Counted from the first letter of the stretch, positions 1 through 8,436 are shown. The stretch: 64,000 nt of DNA from Psychrobacillus sp044762745 (GCF_044762745.1 NZ_JBIWEX010000024.1:6023-70022), one strand, 5' to 3'. Program-made: numbers and translations. Notes: generated by a model from the sequence alone, not told the origin.

Positions 1-75
1 GCGTTGGTCATCTGCAACTTCTAACTTGAATACCTCCCTTCGATTTTCTAATGTAATTTTCCGAAGTGAAATCAT
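1..75 (-). CDS. GNAT-family N-acetyltransferase, N-terminal fragment
   Basis: Only the first 25 codons lie in the window; the gene runs off the left edge. The peptide starts MISLRKITLENRREVF, which resembles the start of Bacillus BltD/PaiA-type GNAT acetyltransferases that acetylate polyamines or other small amines. A strong ribosome site (AAGGAGAG on the minus strand) sits just upstream of the ATG and supports the start. The catalytic acetyl-CoA region is outside the window, so the family call rests on the N-terminus alone. Confidence 0.55.
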   Translation of the reverse strand, partial: MISLRKITLENRREVFKLEVADDQR

Positions 76-453
76 GTAACTCTCTCCTTCCTAAAACTTT
101 GAGTTTAATTGCAATCTTTCGCAAATACATTCTGTAATTACCATAAAAAATTCAATTTCCCTTGATATTCTTTCTCGGTAAAATGGACTGATTGTTGAAC
201 GCATGTTAAACAACACTCTTCAACTAAACTGCACCGTTAGTTTAAGTGAAACCCTTCACAATCTATGGCTATTTTAACATTCTTTTATAAATATCAGTAA
301 CCTACTTTAATGTAAAGTTACCAACTTTAATATCAGGTTATTAACTATAATGTAAAGTTACCATCTATAATGTAACTGGACAAGGTTGTGAAGGTTACTT
401 GAAAAGACTTTCTTAAAAGGGGGACTATTGCTTTTGAACATAAAGAAGTAACA
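76..453. other. intergenic region with a tandem repeat
   Basis: This gap separates the divergent acetyltransferase start and the decayed DUF5412 gene. It is AT-rich. Its one clear structure is the 20-bp tandem repeat listed separately. No convincing open frame or RNA gene was seen. Confidence 0.6.
301..380. repeat. four imperfect 20-bp tandem repeats
   Basis: Four consecutive 20-base units follow one another without spacers, with the shared core TWTAATGTAAAGTTA. Units 1 and 3 are most alike and units 2 and 4 are degenerate. The preceding 20 bases (281-300) look like a still more degenerate fifth copy. The unit is not the same as the 21-bp TAGTTGTAA arrays found elsewhere in the window. Confidence 0.75.
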
Positions 454-831
454 GTGAATCTGAAAAACAGATTTCACAGAAAATTGTTCATGGGAATTAG
501 TTTGTTATTTATTGCATTGGTCGGGTATGAAGTTTATAGTGCATTCTTTGATAAGAATAGGTTACCGACAGAAGAATATTTCACAGAAGAGACATCGCCT
601 GATGGAAAATACACCGTAAAAGCATATGCGATGGAGGTGCTTGAACGTCTTATGTTGTTCGTGGTGAATTGATCTTTAATATTTATTGGGATTATCGAGA
701 AAGTACCGCAAATATTACTTGGATGGACAATAATACATTAATGTAACGGGCATACATTAGATGTAGCAAATGATAAATTTGATTTTGTAATCAATAACAG
801 TTACTCAATTAAAGGGCTATTCTTTTTCTGA
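454..831 (+). pseudogene. decayed DUF5412-like membrane protein gene
   Basis: The first frame (GTG start) gives a 72-residue peptide with one N-terminal membrane segment (about residues 12-31) and the phrase SPDGKYTVKAYA, typical of DUF5412 proteins. The rest of the family signature continues in other frames. One frame has SYVVRGELIFN followed by IYWDYRESTANITW; a later frame has NGHTLDVANDKFDF and ends at the TGA at 829-831. At least two frameshifts and one in-frame TGA are needed to join the pieces, and a short stretch between ELIFN and IYWDY appears deleted. Intact members are small membrane-anchored proteins of unknown function. The family call is from memory of the conserved motifs. Confidence 0.6.
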
Positions 832-1081
832 AGCTCCTTTAACAGACTTTATGCGAATATAGTCAATCTATAGTTTCCTATTGATTTTGTATAGAGATAA
901 ATTTTCGAAGGACTTCGAAACATTAGACTATAATATTTCATTTAGTTAAATAGCAATGCCATCAAGATAAGTATTTGAATATTATTTTCAACAACGTAAT
1001 AAGCAATTTCAAATAACATTTGGCATTATTACGCTGATTCCTACTTTTAAACGTTATTTAAAGTTTAAATCGCTTAATACT

Positions 1082-1720
1082 CTAATACTGTCCTTTCCTA
1101 CCAATAATCTCCAGAGTAAAATTCATGTCTTTATATAAATGTTCGGCCATTAGTTCGCCGGCAAGTTGTTCATTCCTATTCTTAATGGCTTTATGAATTT
1201 CTTCATGCTCATCTATTAAATGTGGACGATTATATATATCAAGCCTTAAGCTAAACAAATAGAAAATTGTCTGAGCTTTTTCTAATCTTTCAATCATTAA
1301 TGGATTTTGGCATTCATTTATAATTAATTCATGAAAGCGTTGGTTTGCATTATATATTTTTTTAGACTGTCCTTCCATAAGCGAATGACGAGATTTCTTT
1401 ATCGTATTCTCAAGTTCTATTATTATTTCTGTTGTCATATTTCTCGCTGCTCTTTTTGCTGCAAAACTTTCTAGTGCTATGCGCATCTCATATATGTATA
1501 TCAAATCCTGTGCAGTGGGACTATAGATATGCTTATTTTTAATTAAACCTTCTTGCTCTAGTCTTTTAATTGCTTCACGAATTGGTGTACGACTAACACC
1601 AATCTCATCCGCAAGACGTTCTTCTATGAGCTTCATTCCACCTTTATAAGTTCCATCCAGCATACGTTCTTGAATGTATTCGTAAGCCATTTTTTGTGCA
1701 TTCGTTTTGTTTGAAACCAT
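1082..1720 (-). CDS. GntR-family regulator, FadR/FCD type
   Basis: This is a 212-residue transcription factor. The winged helix-turn-helix is at about residues 8-70 (LADEIGVSRTPIREAIKRLEQEGLI is the recognition region). It is followed by an all-helical FCD ligand-binding domain with the RIALESFAAKRAA helix and later histidines (FHELI, HLIDEHEEIHKAI) of the kind that bind metal and a carboxylate effector. It is monocistronic with a plausible minus-strand -10 (TATAAT) upstream. A weak AT-rich hairpin follows the stop at 1046-1069. The effector and targets are unknown. A GTATAC palindrome in the promoter of the aminotransferase operon near 8 kb is of the type FadR-like proteins bind, but any link is speculative. 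Confidence 0.9.
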   Translation of the reverse strand: MVSNKTNAQKMAYEYIQERMLDGTYKGGMKLIEERLADEIGVSRTPIREAIKRLEQEGLIKNKHIYSPTAQDLIYIYEMRIALESFAAKRAARNMTTEIIIELENTIKKSRHSLMEGQSKKIYNANQRFHELIINECQNPLMIERLEKAQTIFYLFSLRLDIYNRPHLIDEHEEIHKAIKNRNEQLAGELMAEHLYKDMNFTLEIIGRKGQY

Positions 1721-1964
1721 ATCTTTACCCCTTGAAATTATTTTAATTAAATACTCACCTATTATACTTTATAAATTATTTTTTTTGAAGAATACTACAT
1801 CCTAAGTTAAAAGATTACTTACTTTAGACTAGTGGTGAGTTTTACATCTTTGAAATGAATGGTTTCTTTTATTAGTAATGCAAGTGTGTCGAGGTCTACA
1901 CGACCCACGCTTGGTAATTAACCAACAATTTTAACATAGCCTTAAAAATAGAACTTGACTCTTT

Positions 1965-2735
1965 TCAATTTCTAACCTGACACACATACACCATAGAAAT
2001 ACTTTTCTCATTCAGCTCATTTTTATCCCAATCACCATATACTTCTAGAATTTCAAATCCATTGTTTTTAAGCATCCTTTCCATTTCGAGTGGAAATGAA
2101 AAACGCAAAGAAATACCATCTTGCTCTTTCGCTAGCAAGGCATGTCCTTCATAAATTTCCCGATTTGTATGACAATGTAAGATTTGTGTTAGTGAATCGT
2201 ATTCATCCCGATGAAATTCAATAATTTGATTTCCTTCTATATCAATATACTTCTGTTCATATTCGTCCACTGCCGCCAACTCATTTAATAAAGGATTCCG
2301 TGTATCAAATATAAAAAGTCCATCTTTTACTAGATGCTGCCGAACAGATTGTAATAAGGCATCTTGTACTTCATTTGTTAGAAAATGCTGAAAGGAATTC
2401 CCCGTCATAAAAACTAGTGAACCTTTTACGGGTATACTCAGCTGTGAGCAGTCTTGCAAAATAAATTCAATCGATACCATTTGCTCTTTCGCCTTTTGTT
2501 TCGCACGTTCCAACATTCCCTCGTGTATGTCAACTCCAATTATTTGGAAGCCGCGTTTCGCCATAGGAATGGTGAGTCGACCTGTGCCACATGCCAATTC
2601 AATAATCGGTAAATCTGACTTGGCCCATTCTAGGATTATGTTTAAATCCTTCTGGTAACCTTCATAAAGATGGTCATACATTTCAGGATCTGCGTATTTC
2701 TCCAAGTTCTCTTTAAATATATGTTTTTTACTCAT
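1965..2735 (-). CDS. class I SAM-dependent methyltransferase
   Basis: This 256-residue protein has a Rossmann-fold methyltransferase core. The SAM-binding motif I is IELACGTGRLTIPMA (about residues 45-59), followed by VDIHEGMLERA (motif II), the acidic FILQDCSQL and a FDTRNP post-core strand. The C-terminal half (residues 160-250) looks like the substrate-specific part found in many Bacillus small-molecule methyltransferases. The start overlaps the 3' end of the upstream lipoprotein gene by 8 bases, so the two are co-translated. The substrate cannot be told from the sequence. Confidence 0.88.
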   Translation of the reverse strand: MSKKHIFKENLEKYADPEMYDHLYEGYQKDLNIILEWAKSDLPIIELACGTGRLTIPMAKRGFQIIGVDIHEGMLERAKQKAKEQMVSIEFILQDCSQLSIPVKGSLVFMTGNSFQHFLTNEVQDALLQSVRQHLVKDGLFIFDTRNPLLNELAAVDEYEQKYIDIEGNQIIEFHRDEYDSLTQILHCHTNREIYEGHALLAKEQDGISLRFSFPLEMERMLKNNGFEILEVYGDWDKNELNEKSISMVYVCQVRN

Positions 2736-3477
2736 TCAAACTTCCATCTCCCATTATAAACGCACGAGTTAGTTGAAAAATTTTATCTTGTACTTCTTTC
2801 TTATTGTTATTTTTTGTTGAATATCCGACATGATAGAGATAATCGTTATAATATCCATATAATTCGTTAGCCGTGGTGACTACTGTTACTAATCGTTTTT
2901 CCTTCTCATCGAACGAATAATATCTATAAGTCAGTGCGCCATCTGTTGTAATCACTTGGTGAAAAATCGGGATATCGTCGATTAATTTTTCTTTTCTTAA
3001 TTCGTTCCCTACAGTATCCGCTTGTTCTTTCGAAAAATCATATTTATCCAGTGGATTTTCATCTACTTCTGTAACGGATAGGATAAAAAACTCTTCTGGT
3101 TGTTCATACTCATTATTGTGAAGATAAGTGAACTGGAGTTGATTTTGCAAATTTCCCTTTTCATTTATTGAAGTAACGAGATATGCCTTTTGTTCATTTA
3201 CTTCAAAAGGTAATTTTTTTGGATCAATAGGATGAACCGTATTTTGGATGGAATTAGGTGCAACATTCAGCATTTCATCTATTGGTAATGGCATATAATA
3301 TGCTACATTTTTCCTTTCATCTTGTGCATCCACTGACTTAAAATACTCACTATACGAGAGACCAATCCCCGTCACTTTTGTTAAAGCTTCTTCTTCTTCT
3401 TTATTGGCACAGCCTATCACCGTGAAAACCATGATTAATAGGAGTAGAATCGGTTTAATTATTTTATTCCGAGTCAT
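2728..3477 (-). CDS. putative lipoprotein of unknown function
   Basis: This 249-residue protein begins with a lipoprotein signal: a basic N-terminus, a hydrophobic stretch and a lipobox ending VIGC, with Cys at about residue 23. The mature part is rich in charged and aromatic residues and shows no family I recognise. The gene starts inside the last codon of the 61-residue membrane protein upstream and overlaps the methyltransferase downstream, so all three form one translational unit. It should be anchored on the outer face of the cytoplasmic membrane. Confidence 0.8.
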   Translation of the reverse strand: MTRNKIIKPILLLLIMVFTVIGCANKEEEEALTKVTGIGLSYSEYFKSVDAQDERKNVAYYMPLPIDEMLNVAPNSIQNTVHPIDPKKLPFEVNEQKAYLVTSINEKGNLQNQLQFTYLHNNEYEQPEEFFILSVTEVDENPLDKYDFSKEQADTVGNELRKEKLIDDIPIFHQVITTDGALTYRYYSFDEKEKRLVTVVTTANELYGYYNDYLYHVGYSTKNNNKKEVQDKIFQLTRAFIMGDGSLNE

Positions 3478-3659
3478 TTGAAATCTATTCTTTCATTGAT
3501 TTTTTCTTTATTCGCTTTTAACATTTCCTTTAAAGTGGAATGTATATTTGTTAGGCTAATCAAAATAAGCCCTAACATCACAAAAGTAACAACTTCACCT
3601 GTTATAAAAGAAATAATGCCTAACACTACAAAATATAAAGTATATAGCCAATTATTCAT
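3474..3659 (-). CDS. small two-helix membrane protein
   Basis: This 61-residue protein has two hydrophobic segments (about residues 4-20 and 23-41) and a lysine/glutamate-rich C-terminal tail (LKANKEKINERIDFK). It has an AAGAGAG ribosome site and overlaps the following lipoprotein gene by four bases, which argues that it is a real gene. No family is recognised. The plus-strand frame over the same bases lacks a ribosome site and is an overlapping artefact. Confidence 0.7.
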   Translation of the reverse strand: MNNWLYTLYFVVLGIISFITGEVVTFVMLGLILISLTNIHSTLKEMLKANKEKINERIDFK

Positions 3660-3685
3660 TATCCAATCACTCTCTTCTTATTTAA

Positions 3686-3820
3686 TTAGTAAAAATGTTT
3701 CCACATACGAACTATTATTCTTGGTATGAAAATTACTATATTCCAAATCACTTCTGCTAGAATGGATTCACTTATATCTTTCAGAATGTTTTTAAACTTC
3801 TTCATTCGCATTGCTTTCAT
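3686..3820 (-). CDS. 44-residue basic membrane-associated peptide
   Basis: A short frame starts with ATG at 3818-3820, preceded by AGGGGAGTGAGG. It encodes 44 residues: a basic amphipathic start (MKAMRMKKFKNILKDISES), then a hydrophobic IWNIVIFIPRIIVR stretch. The WN-I-x-FIPR-I-R pattern is, from memory, seen in short hypothetical proteins of other Bacillaceae. It lies between the DUF4181 gene and the small two-helix protein, in the same direction, so it is probably part of the same operon. Its function is unknown. Confidence 0.55.
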   Translation of the reverse strand: MKAMRMKKFKNILKDISESILAEVIWNIVIFIPRIIVRMWKHFY

Positions 3821-3844
3821 TTCTGTATCCTCACTCCCCTTAGT

Positions 3845-4237
3845 TTATACAAATAAATTTTTAGAAATATGAAAAGCAAGTATTAGAAGAATCGGAATCC
3901 AAATTGCAAAAGTGAATTGATAATAGTGTTCGTTAGATTCTTTCGCATATCGTCTAGCTATAAATCCCCTGAAGCCATATAAGACTAACATATATATTGC
4001 AAGCCATAAATACATTGGAATTGGATTAATAGGATGAAAGTTTCCATTCTCGTATCTCGATATATTCGCCAAAACACAACCAATTACAGCGATTATGACA
4101 AGTAGAACTTCGGTAAAAGTTCTCTTATTACCTTTCAGCTTCTTAGGAAGCTGAAACTTCTTTTTAATAAATCGTTCTAGCATTATGGTACTAAAAATTA
4201 ATAGACTATAAATCAAAATAATTGCTACCCATTGCAT
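3845..4237 (-). CDS. DUF4181-like membrane protein
   Basis: This 130-residue protein has four predicted membrane segments (about residues 3-20, 43-60, 75-92 and 108-126). The phrases RYENGN, YGFRGFIARRYAKESNEHYYQF and a C-terminal hydrophobic helix match the layout of the DUF4181 family of small Bacillus membrane proteins. It is the likely first gene of a run of small membrane and lipoprotein genes reading leftwards. No activity is known for the family. Confidence 0.7.
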   Translation of the reverse strand: MQWVAIILIYSLLIFSTIMLERFIKKKFQLPKKLKGNKRTFTEVLLVIIAVIGCVLANISRYENGNFHPINPIPMYLWLAIYMLVLYGFRGFIARRYAKESNEHYYQFTFAIWIPILLILAFHISKNLFV

Positions 4238-4354
4238 ATTTAAATCACCTTTTCCAACCGGAAGAACTTTCTATTTATTATACTATTTAAAATGGGGATA
4301 AGTTTCATTTGTTTGAATTTTCCTTCAAGCATACAAGATGAATGAACAAAAAAA

Positions 4355-4377
4355 CAACCCCTTTATAAAAGGGATTG
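4355..4377 (-). terminator. intrinsic terminator of the amino-acid ABC operon
   Basis: A hairpin with a CCCTTT/AAAGGG core and outer CAA/TTG pairs is followed on the minus strand by seven T residues. It lies 12 bases past the stop of the ABC ATPase gene. Confidence 0.85.
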
Positions 4378-4388
4378 CTCGGCATCTA

Positions 4389-5111
4389 CTATAAAACTTT
4401 CTCTAAAAACTCTTTAGCACGAGCAGATTTTGGCTCTGTGAAAAACTGAGCAGGTGGCGTATCTTCCACAAGTTGACCACCATCTAAGAATAATATTCGA
4501 TCTGCTACTTCACGTGCAAAGTTCATTTCATGGGTTACAATTATCATCGTCATACCTGAATCAGCAAGTGACTTCATTACCTCAAGAACTTCCTTTACCA
4601 TCTCTGGATCAAGTGCTGACGTTGGCTCATCAAATAACATAACAGAAGGATTCATCGCTAATGCACGCGCAATAGCTACACGTTGCTTTTGCCCACCTGA
4701 TAAGCGGTTTGGATAGGCGTCACGTTTCTCATAAAGACCAACCTGACGTAATAGCGCATCTGCTTTTGCAATCGCTTCTGTTTTCGAAATACCTTGCACA
4801 TTTCTTGGTGCATACGTAATGTTCTCAAGTACCGTTTTATGAGGGAACAAGTAGAAATGTTGGAATACCATCCCTACATTTTCACGTACTTTCATAATGT
4901 TTGTGCGTTTGTCCGTTACAACATCTTTGCCAATCGTAATGACGCCATTCGTAGGCTCTTCTAATAAGTTTATGCAACGTAAAAATGTTGACTTTCCAGA
5001 GCCGGATGGACCGATGATTGCAATTACTTCTTTTTCTTTAATTTCAGTTGAAATGCCTTTTAGCACTTCATTTTTACCGAATGATTTGTGTAAATTCTCT
5101 ACTTTAATCAC
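4389..5111 (-). CDS. polar amino-acid ABC transporter ATP-binding protein
   Basis: This 240-residue ATPase powers amino-acid import with the permease and binding protein upstream. It shows Walker A GPSGSGKST (about residues 34-42), a Q-loop VFQHF, the signature LSGGQKQRVAIARAL, Walker B VMLFDEPTSALD and the switch histidine in IVTHEM. The length and the EMNFAREVADRI tail are typical of the GlnQ/HisP branch. It starts at a GTG and overlaps the permease gene by 8 bases. It is the last gene of the operon. Confidence 0.95.
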   Translation of the reverse strand: MIKVENLHKSFGKNEVLKGISTEIKEKEVIAIIGPSGSGKSTFLRCINLLEEPTNGVITIGKDVVTDKRTNIMKVRENVGMVFQHFYLFPHKTVLENITYAPRNVQGISKTEAIAKADALLRQVGLYEKRDAYPNRLSGGQKQRVAIARALAMNPSVMLFDEPTSALDPEMVKEVLEVMKSLADSGMTMIIVTHEMNFAREVADRILFLDGGQLVEDTPPAQFFTEPKSARAKEFLEKVL

Positions 5112-5760
5112 TTCTACTCATCCTCTTTTCTAGCTTTTTACCAAGGAATGTTAAAATGAGCGTCATAATGTAATAAATCACACCAGCAATCATTAAAGCC
5201 TCTAAATAATGATAATTTGAACCACCAACAACATAAGCACGGCGCATAATATCTAAAGCACCGATTACCGTTACAATTGCAGATTCTTTATTTAATGTGA
5301 TAAATTCATTCATTAATGATGGCATAATATTTTTCATCGCCTGCGGTAAGATAATGTCCTTCATCATTTTTGAATAGGGAATACCTAATGCAAGTGATGC
5401 TTCTTGCTGACCTTTATCGACCGCATTAATACCACCTCTGATAATTTCTGAAATATATGCACCAGAGTTTAAACCAAATGCAAGAATAGCTGCTGGCATT
5501 GGATCAATATTAATATCAAAAAGCTGTGGAATTGCGTAGTAAATAATCATTAATTGTAAGACAAGCGGAGTTCCACGGAAAATGGATGTATAAAAATCTG
5601 CTATTAACCGTAGTACTGCAATTTTTCCGATTTTGCAAAGTGCCAGTAAAATACCAAGCACCATTCCTAGTATAGTTGCCCCAATAACGATTTGGAGCGT
5701 AACACCTATTCCCTTTAATATATAAGGAATAGAGGGAACGACTGCACTAAAATCTAACAT
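5104..5760 (-). CDS. polar amino-acid ABC transporter permease
   Basis: This 218-residue HisM/GlnP-type permease has about five membrane helices and the family's EAA loop (EASLALGIPYSKMMKDIILPQAMKNIMP contains the conserved E-A-x3-G-x9-I-LPQA). The GAYISEIIRGGI element is also typical. One permease gene suggests a homodimeric channel. The ribosome site is AAAGGAGGG. The substrate is probably the amino acid handled by the co-transcribed aminotransferase; this is inference. Confidence 0.93.
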   Translation of the reverse strand: MLDFSAVVPSIPYILKGIGVTLQIVIGATILGMVLGILLALCKIGKIAVLRLIADFYTSIFRGTPLVLQLMIIYYAIPQLFDINIDPMPAAILAFGLNSGAYISEIIRGGINAVDKGQQEASLALGIPYSKMMKDIILPQAMKNIMPSLMNEFITLNKESAIVTVIGALDIMRRAYVVGGSNYHYLEALMIAGVIYYIMTLILTFLGKKLEKRMSRSD

Positions 5761-5805
5761 ATCGTTGCCCTCCTTTCTTTTCGAACTATTTAAATGAAGT
5801 TGAAG

Positions 5806-6603
5806 TTATTCTGCTTCTACTACAAACCATTTCTGTCTTAATTCTTCTATTTTACCGCTATCGATTAATTCTTGAATTGCTTGGTCAAATTGCGCTTTTA
5901 GTTCGCTACCTTTTGGAAATACAGCTGCTTTATAGTCCACATCGTCAACCTCAACAGGGAAATAAGTTAAATCTGGATTTCGCTTTACATAGTTTTCAGC
6001 TACAATATCTTCAATAATTGCAGCATCAAAGCGTTTCGTCATTAATTCCTGTACTACTTCTGGGATTAAGTTTCGGCTTTCTACTTTCATATCTACCGTT
6101 TTTGCCACTTCTTTTGCAAGATCTTCTTGAATAGACGAAATTTGTGCACCTACTGTTTTACCAGCTAAATCTTCTAATGTTTTTATACCACTATCTTTTT
6201 TCGTAACAACCATTTGCTGCGTTTCATTATATGGTTGCGAGAAGTCTACTACTTTTTCACGATCTGGGTTTGGACTCATACCCGCTAAAACGAAATCTAC
6301 TTTGCCAGCTTGTATTGCTGGGATTAAGCCGTTGAAGTCGATATTTTCAACTTTCATTTCAAAACCTAGTTTTTCAGCGATTAAATTTGCAAGGTCAATG
6401 TCAAATCCAATAATTTCTTCCCCTTGTGCTGTGTCAACATACTCGAATGGTGGATAGTCTGCAGATGTACCCATTATTAATACTTTTTTGTCCTCTGTTG
6501 TTCCTTCACTACCGGATGATTTTCCGTTGTCTGACTTAGTACCACAAGCTGCTAGTAAAGCCATTATTAGTACTAGCATGATCATAAATAATTTATTTTT
6601 CAT
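5806..6603 (-). CDS. amino-acid ABC transporter substrate-binding lipoprotein
   Basis: This family 3 solute-binding protein is 265 residues from the ATG chosen here. The start is set by GGAAGGGA, which lies in the last codons of the upstream aminotransferase gene, and by a proper lipoprotein signal ending LLAAC (Cys at about residue 20). A longer reading starting at 6645 would overlap the aminotransferase and spoil the signal peptide. Motifs include GTSADYPPFEY, GFDIDLANLIAEKLG, the DFVLAGMSPNPDREKVVDFS hinge and the late LRQKWF. It delivers substrate to the permease on the outer face of the membrane. Confidence 0.93.
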   Translation of the reverse strand: MKNKLFMIMLVLIMALLAACGTKSDNGKSSGSEGTTEDKKVLIMGTSADYPPFEYVDTAQGEEIIGFDIDLANLIAEKLGFEMKVENIDFNGLIPAIQAGKVDFVLAGMSPNPDREKVVDFSQPYNETQQMVVTKKDSGIKTLEDLAGKTVGAQISSIQEDLAKEVAKTVDMKVESRNLIPEVVQELMTKRFDAAIIEDIVAENYVKRNPDLTYFPVEVDDVDYKAAVFPKGSELKAQFDQAIQELIDSGKIEELRQKWFVVEAE

Positions 6604-6607
6604 TCTA

Positions 6608-7912
6608 TTATTTCCCTTCCATATAACGATTAATTGCCTTTTCAAGCATTTTTAAACCGTCATCTATTTGTTCTTTTGTTATTGTTAAAGGTGGAATCAT
6701 TCGAATGACTTCCCCTTCGTTACCACATAAATAGAAAAGCACGCCTTCTTCTAATGCATAATCCAGAATTTTCATTACTGCTTGTCCATCGATCTTACCC
6801 GTTTCTGGATTGGAAATTTCAATTCCTATCATTAACCCCACTGAACGAATATCGCTAATAATTGGATATTTTGTCTGAAGTTTTTTTAACTGTTCCGTTG
6901 CGTAAGCTCCAACAACCTTTGAGTTTTCCACAAGGTTTTCTTCGTGAAGTATTTCTAGAGTTGTTAAAGCAACTGAACATGCAATAGGATTTCCCCCAAA
7001 TGTGGTACCATGCATTCCGAGTGGCCATTTTTTCATTAATTCTTTGGAAGCGACAGTTGCACTTAATGGTAGACCGGATGCAATGCCTTTTGCGATTGCC
7101 ATAATGTCCGGTGTTACGCCAAAGTATTGTGCAGCAAACCATTCGCCAGTACGACCGAAGCCTGTTTGCACTTCATCGAAAATTAATAAAATACCATGCT
7201 CATCACAGATTTCTCTAATTTTCTTTACCCATGCTTTCGGAGGAATGATATATCCACCTTCCCCAAGTACTGGCTCTAAAATGACGCAAGCCACTTCTTC
7301 AGGTGTCACTTGGTGTTTAAAAAGACGTGAAAAATCCTTCTCTAGCTGTTCTACGCAGTAAACTTCAGGGTCCACTCTAGCTGGACAACCTTTTACATCC
7401 GCATATGGAATTTGATAAGACAAATGCGATGGCTGTAAAAACTTACGATATTTACTTTTCGATGTTGTCACACCTAACGCCCCAAGGGAACGACCGTGGA
7501 AGCAACCAGTAAATGAAACAACATACGGGCGCTCTGTTACGAATTTCGCAAGTTTTAAAGCACCTTCTATTGCCTCCGTCCCGCTATTTGCAAAGAAAAA
7601 ACAATCTAAATTTCCTGGTAAAACATCGCCTAGATTTTTGGATAGCTTTAAAATAGATTCGTACATAATAACGCCAGATGGACCATGTACAAGATGATCC
7701 GCCGCATCCTTAATGCTTTGTACAACTTTTGGATGACGATGCCCTGTATTAGCTACCGCAATTCCCGATGTAAAATCCAAATAGGTTTTGCCGTCTGCAC
7801 CGTAGTAGTAGCAACCTTCTTCCTTCACAATAGGAATATTTGGGTGATCTTTTGCCATACTTGGTGCCAAATAATCTCCCATATTATCATATAATTCTAA
7901 CCAGTTACTCAA
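6608..7912 (-). CDS. class III (omega-type) aminotransferase
   Basis: This PLP enzyme of about 434 residues resembles 4-aminobutyrate and related omega-aminotransferases. It has the FANSGTEAIEGALKLAK phosphate-binding segment, ILEPVLGEGGYI, FDEVQTGFGRTG (the Asp that binds the PLP nitrogen) and the Schiff-base lysine in IAKGIASGLPLSA. Two starts are possible: a GTG at 7921 with a poor ribosome site, or the TTG at 7912 preceded by AAGGTGAG; I prefer the latter. It leads an operon with a full polar amino-acid importer, so the enzyme probably deaminates the imported compound. Whether it is GABA, ornithine or another omega-amine is not clear. Confidence 0.9.
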   Translation of the reverse strand: MSNWLELYDNMGDYLAPSMAKDHPNIPIVKEEGCYYYGADGKTYLDFTSGIAVANTGHRHPKVVQSIKDAADHLVHGPSGVIMYESILKLSKNLGDVLPGNLDCFFFANSGTEAIEGALKLAKFVTERPYVVSFTGCFHGRSLGALGVTTSKSKYRKFLQPSHLSYQIPYADVKGCPARVDPEVYCVEQLEKDFSRLFKHQVTPEEVACVILEPVLGEGGYIIPPKAWVKKIREICDEHGILLIFDEVQTGFGRTGEWFAAQYFGVTPDIMAIAKGIASGLPLSATVASKELMKKWPLGMHGTTFGGNPIACSVALTTLEILHEENLVENSKVVGAYATEQLKKLQTKYPIISDIRSVGLMIGIEISNPETGKIDGQAVMKILDYALEEGVLFYLCGNEGEVIRMIPPLTITKEQIDDGLKMLEKAINRYMEGK

Positions 7913-8020
7913 ACTGCTCACCTTCGCTTTTCCTAAGTTATTCTAGTTGATAACAAAGAGTTAAACGCTAACTATTAATAGCATAAAATGTCTTGTTCGA
8001 CTTCGATTACTTTTTTGATA

Positions 8021-8056
8021 TGTATACAATATAGACCCTTGTGTATAAATATTCAA
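8021..8056 (-). promoter_or_regulatory. sigma-A promoter with GTATAC operator, aminotransferase operon
   Basis: On the minus strand TTGAAT (8051-8056), a 17-base spacer and TATATT (8028-8033) form a good sigma-A promoter. The palindrome TGTATACA (8021-8028) touches the downstream edge of the -10 box, where a bound repressor would block initiation. Short GTATAC-centred palindromes are typical of FadR-type GntR regulators, one of which is encoded at 1.1-1.7 kb. The assignment is inference. Confidence 0.55.
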
Positions 8057-8311
8057 CAAGTTTTTTTGTGAAATCAAAAGTTTTAATTGCTCCAATCTTC
8101 AGTCTCCTGTTAAGGGAATATTAAGACCGTAGGGGGACGCCACTAGGCTTCCAGCTGTTGGTCTGTAATCAGATCTCACATCCAAAAACAATACAAAAAT
8201 ATGTCATCCATTTTTTCAGGGCAAAAAATGGATCTAAAAATAATAGAGTCGCGTCTGTTTTATGCTTTCGCTGCCTTGGATAATGCGAGCACAAACTGTT
8301 TAATATATAAA

Positions 8312-8344
8312 AAAGGGAGTACCCGTTAACCAGGAACTCCCTTT
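8312..8344 (-). terminator. intrinsic terminator downstream of cwlJ
   Basis: AAAGGGAGT pairs with ACTCCCTTT across a 15-base loop, and the minus strand continues into a run of T residues. It lies about 90 bases past the cwlJ stop. Confidence 0.85.
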
Positions 8345-8436
8345 CTATTTCGTGAGAAAAAATAGGTTGCAGTTAGGTTTTAAGCTTTTTTTCAACTGAC
8401 AACTGTTGGGTTGCATCGAATGAAAACAGTACCTAC

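Larger units (their letters stand above)
7913..8436. other. intergenic region: promoter, palindrome, terminator
   Basis: The right third holds the cwlJ terminator (8312-8344). The left part holds the leftward promoter and GTATAC palindrome of the aminotransferase operon. Between 8100 and 8290 there is a relatively GC-rich stretch with no open frame I trust; it may be a remnant or a repeat. No riboswitch fold was recognised. Confidence 0.55.

Noticed and set aside
1082..1720. The GntR regulator as controller of the hydroxyproline genes
   Set aside because: It is 13 kb or more away from them, and the sigma-54 promoters together with a local sigma-54 activator explain control better.
3478..3729. 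Plus-strand 83-codon frame over the small membrane protein
   Set aside because: It lacks a ribosome site and overlaps a coupled minus-strand gene with overlaps on its downstream side.
6604..6645. Longer start of the amino-acid binding protein
   Set aside because: It overlaps the aminotransferase 3' end and would put 14 residues before the lipoprotein signal. The ATG at 6603 has its own ribosome site.
8100..8290. Possible riboswitch or T-box leader before the aminotransferase operon
   Set aside because: The stretch lies upstream of the identified promoter, and I see no T-box sequence, specifier stem or known aptamer core.
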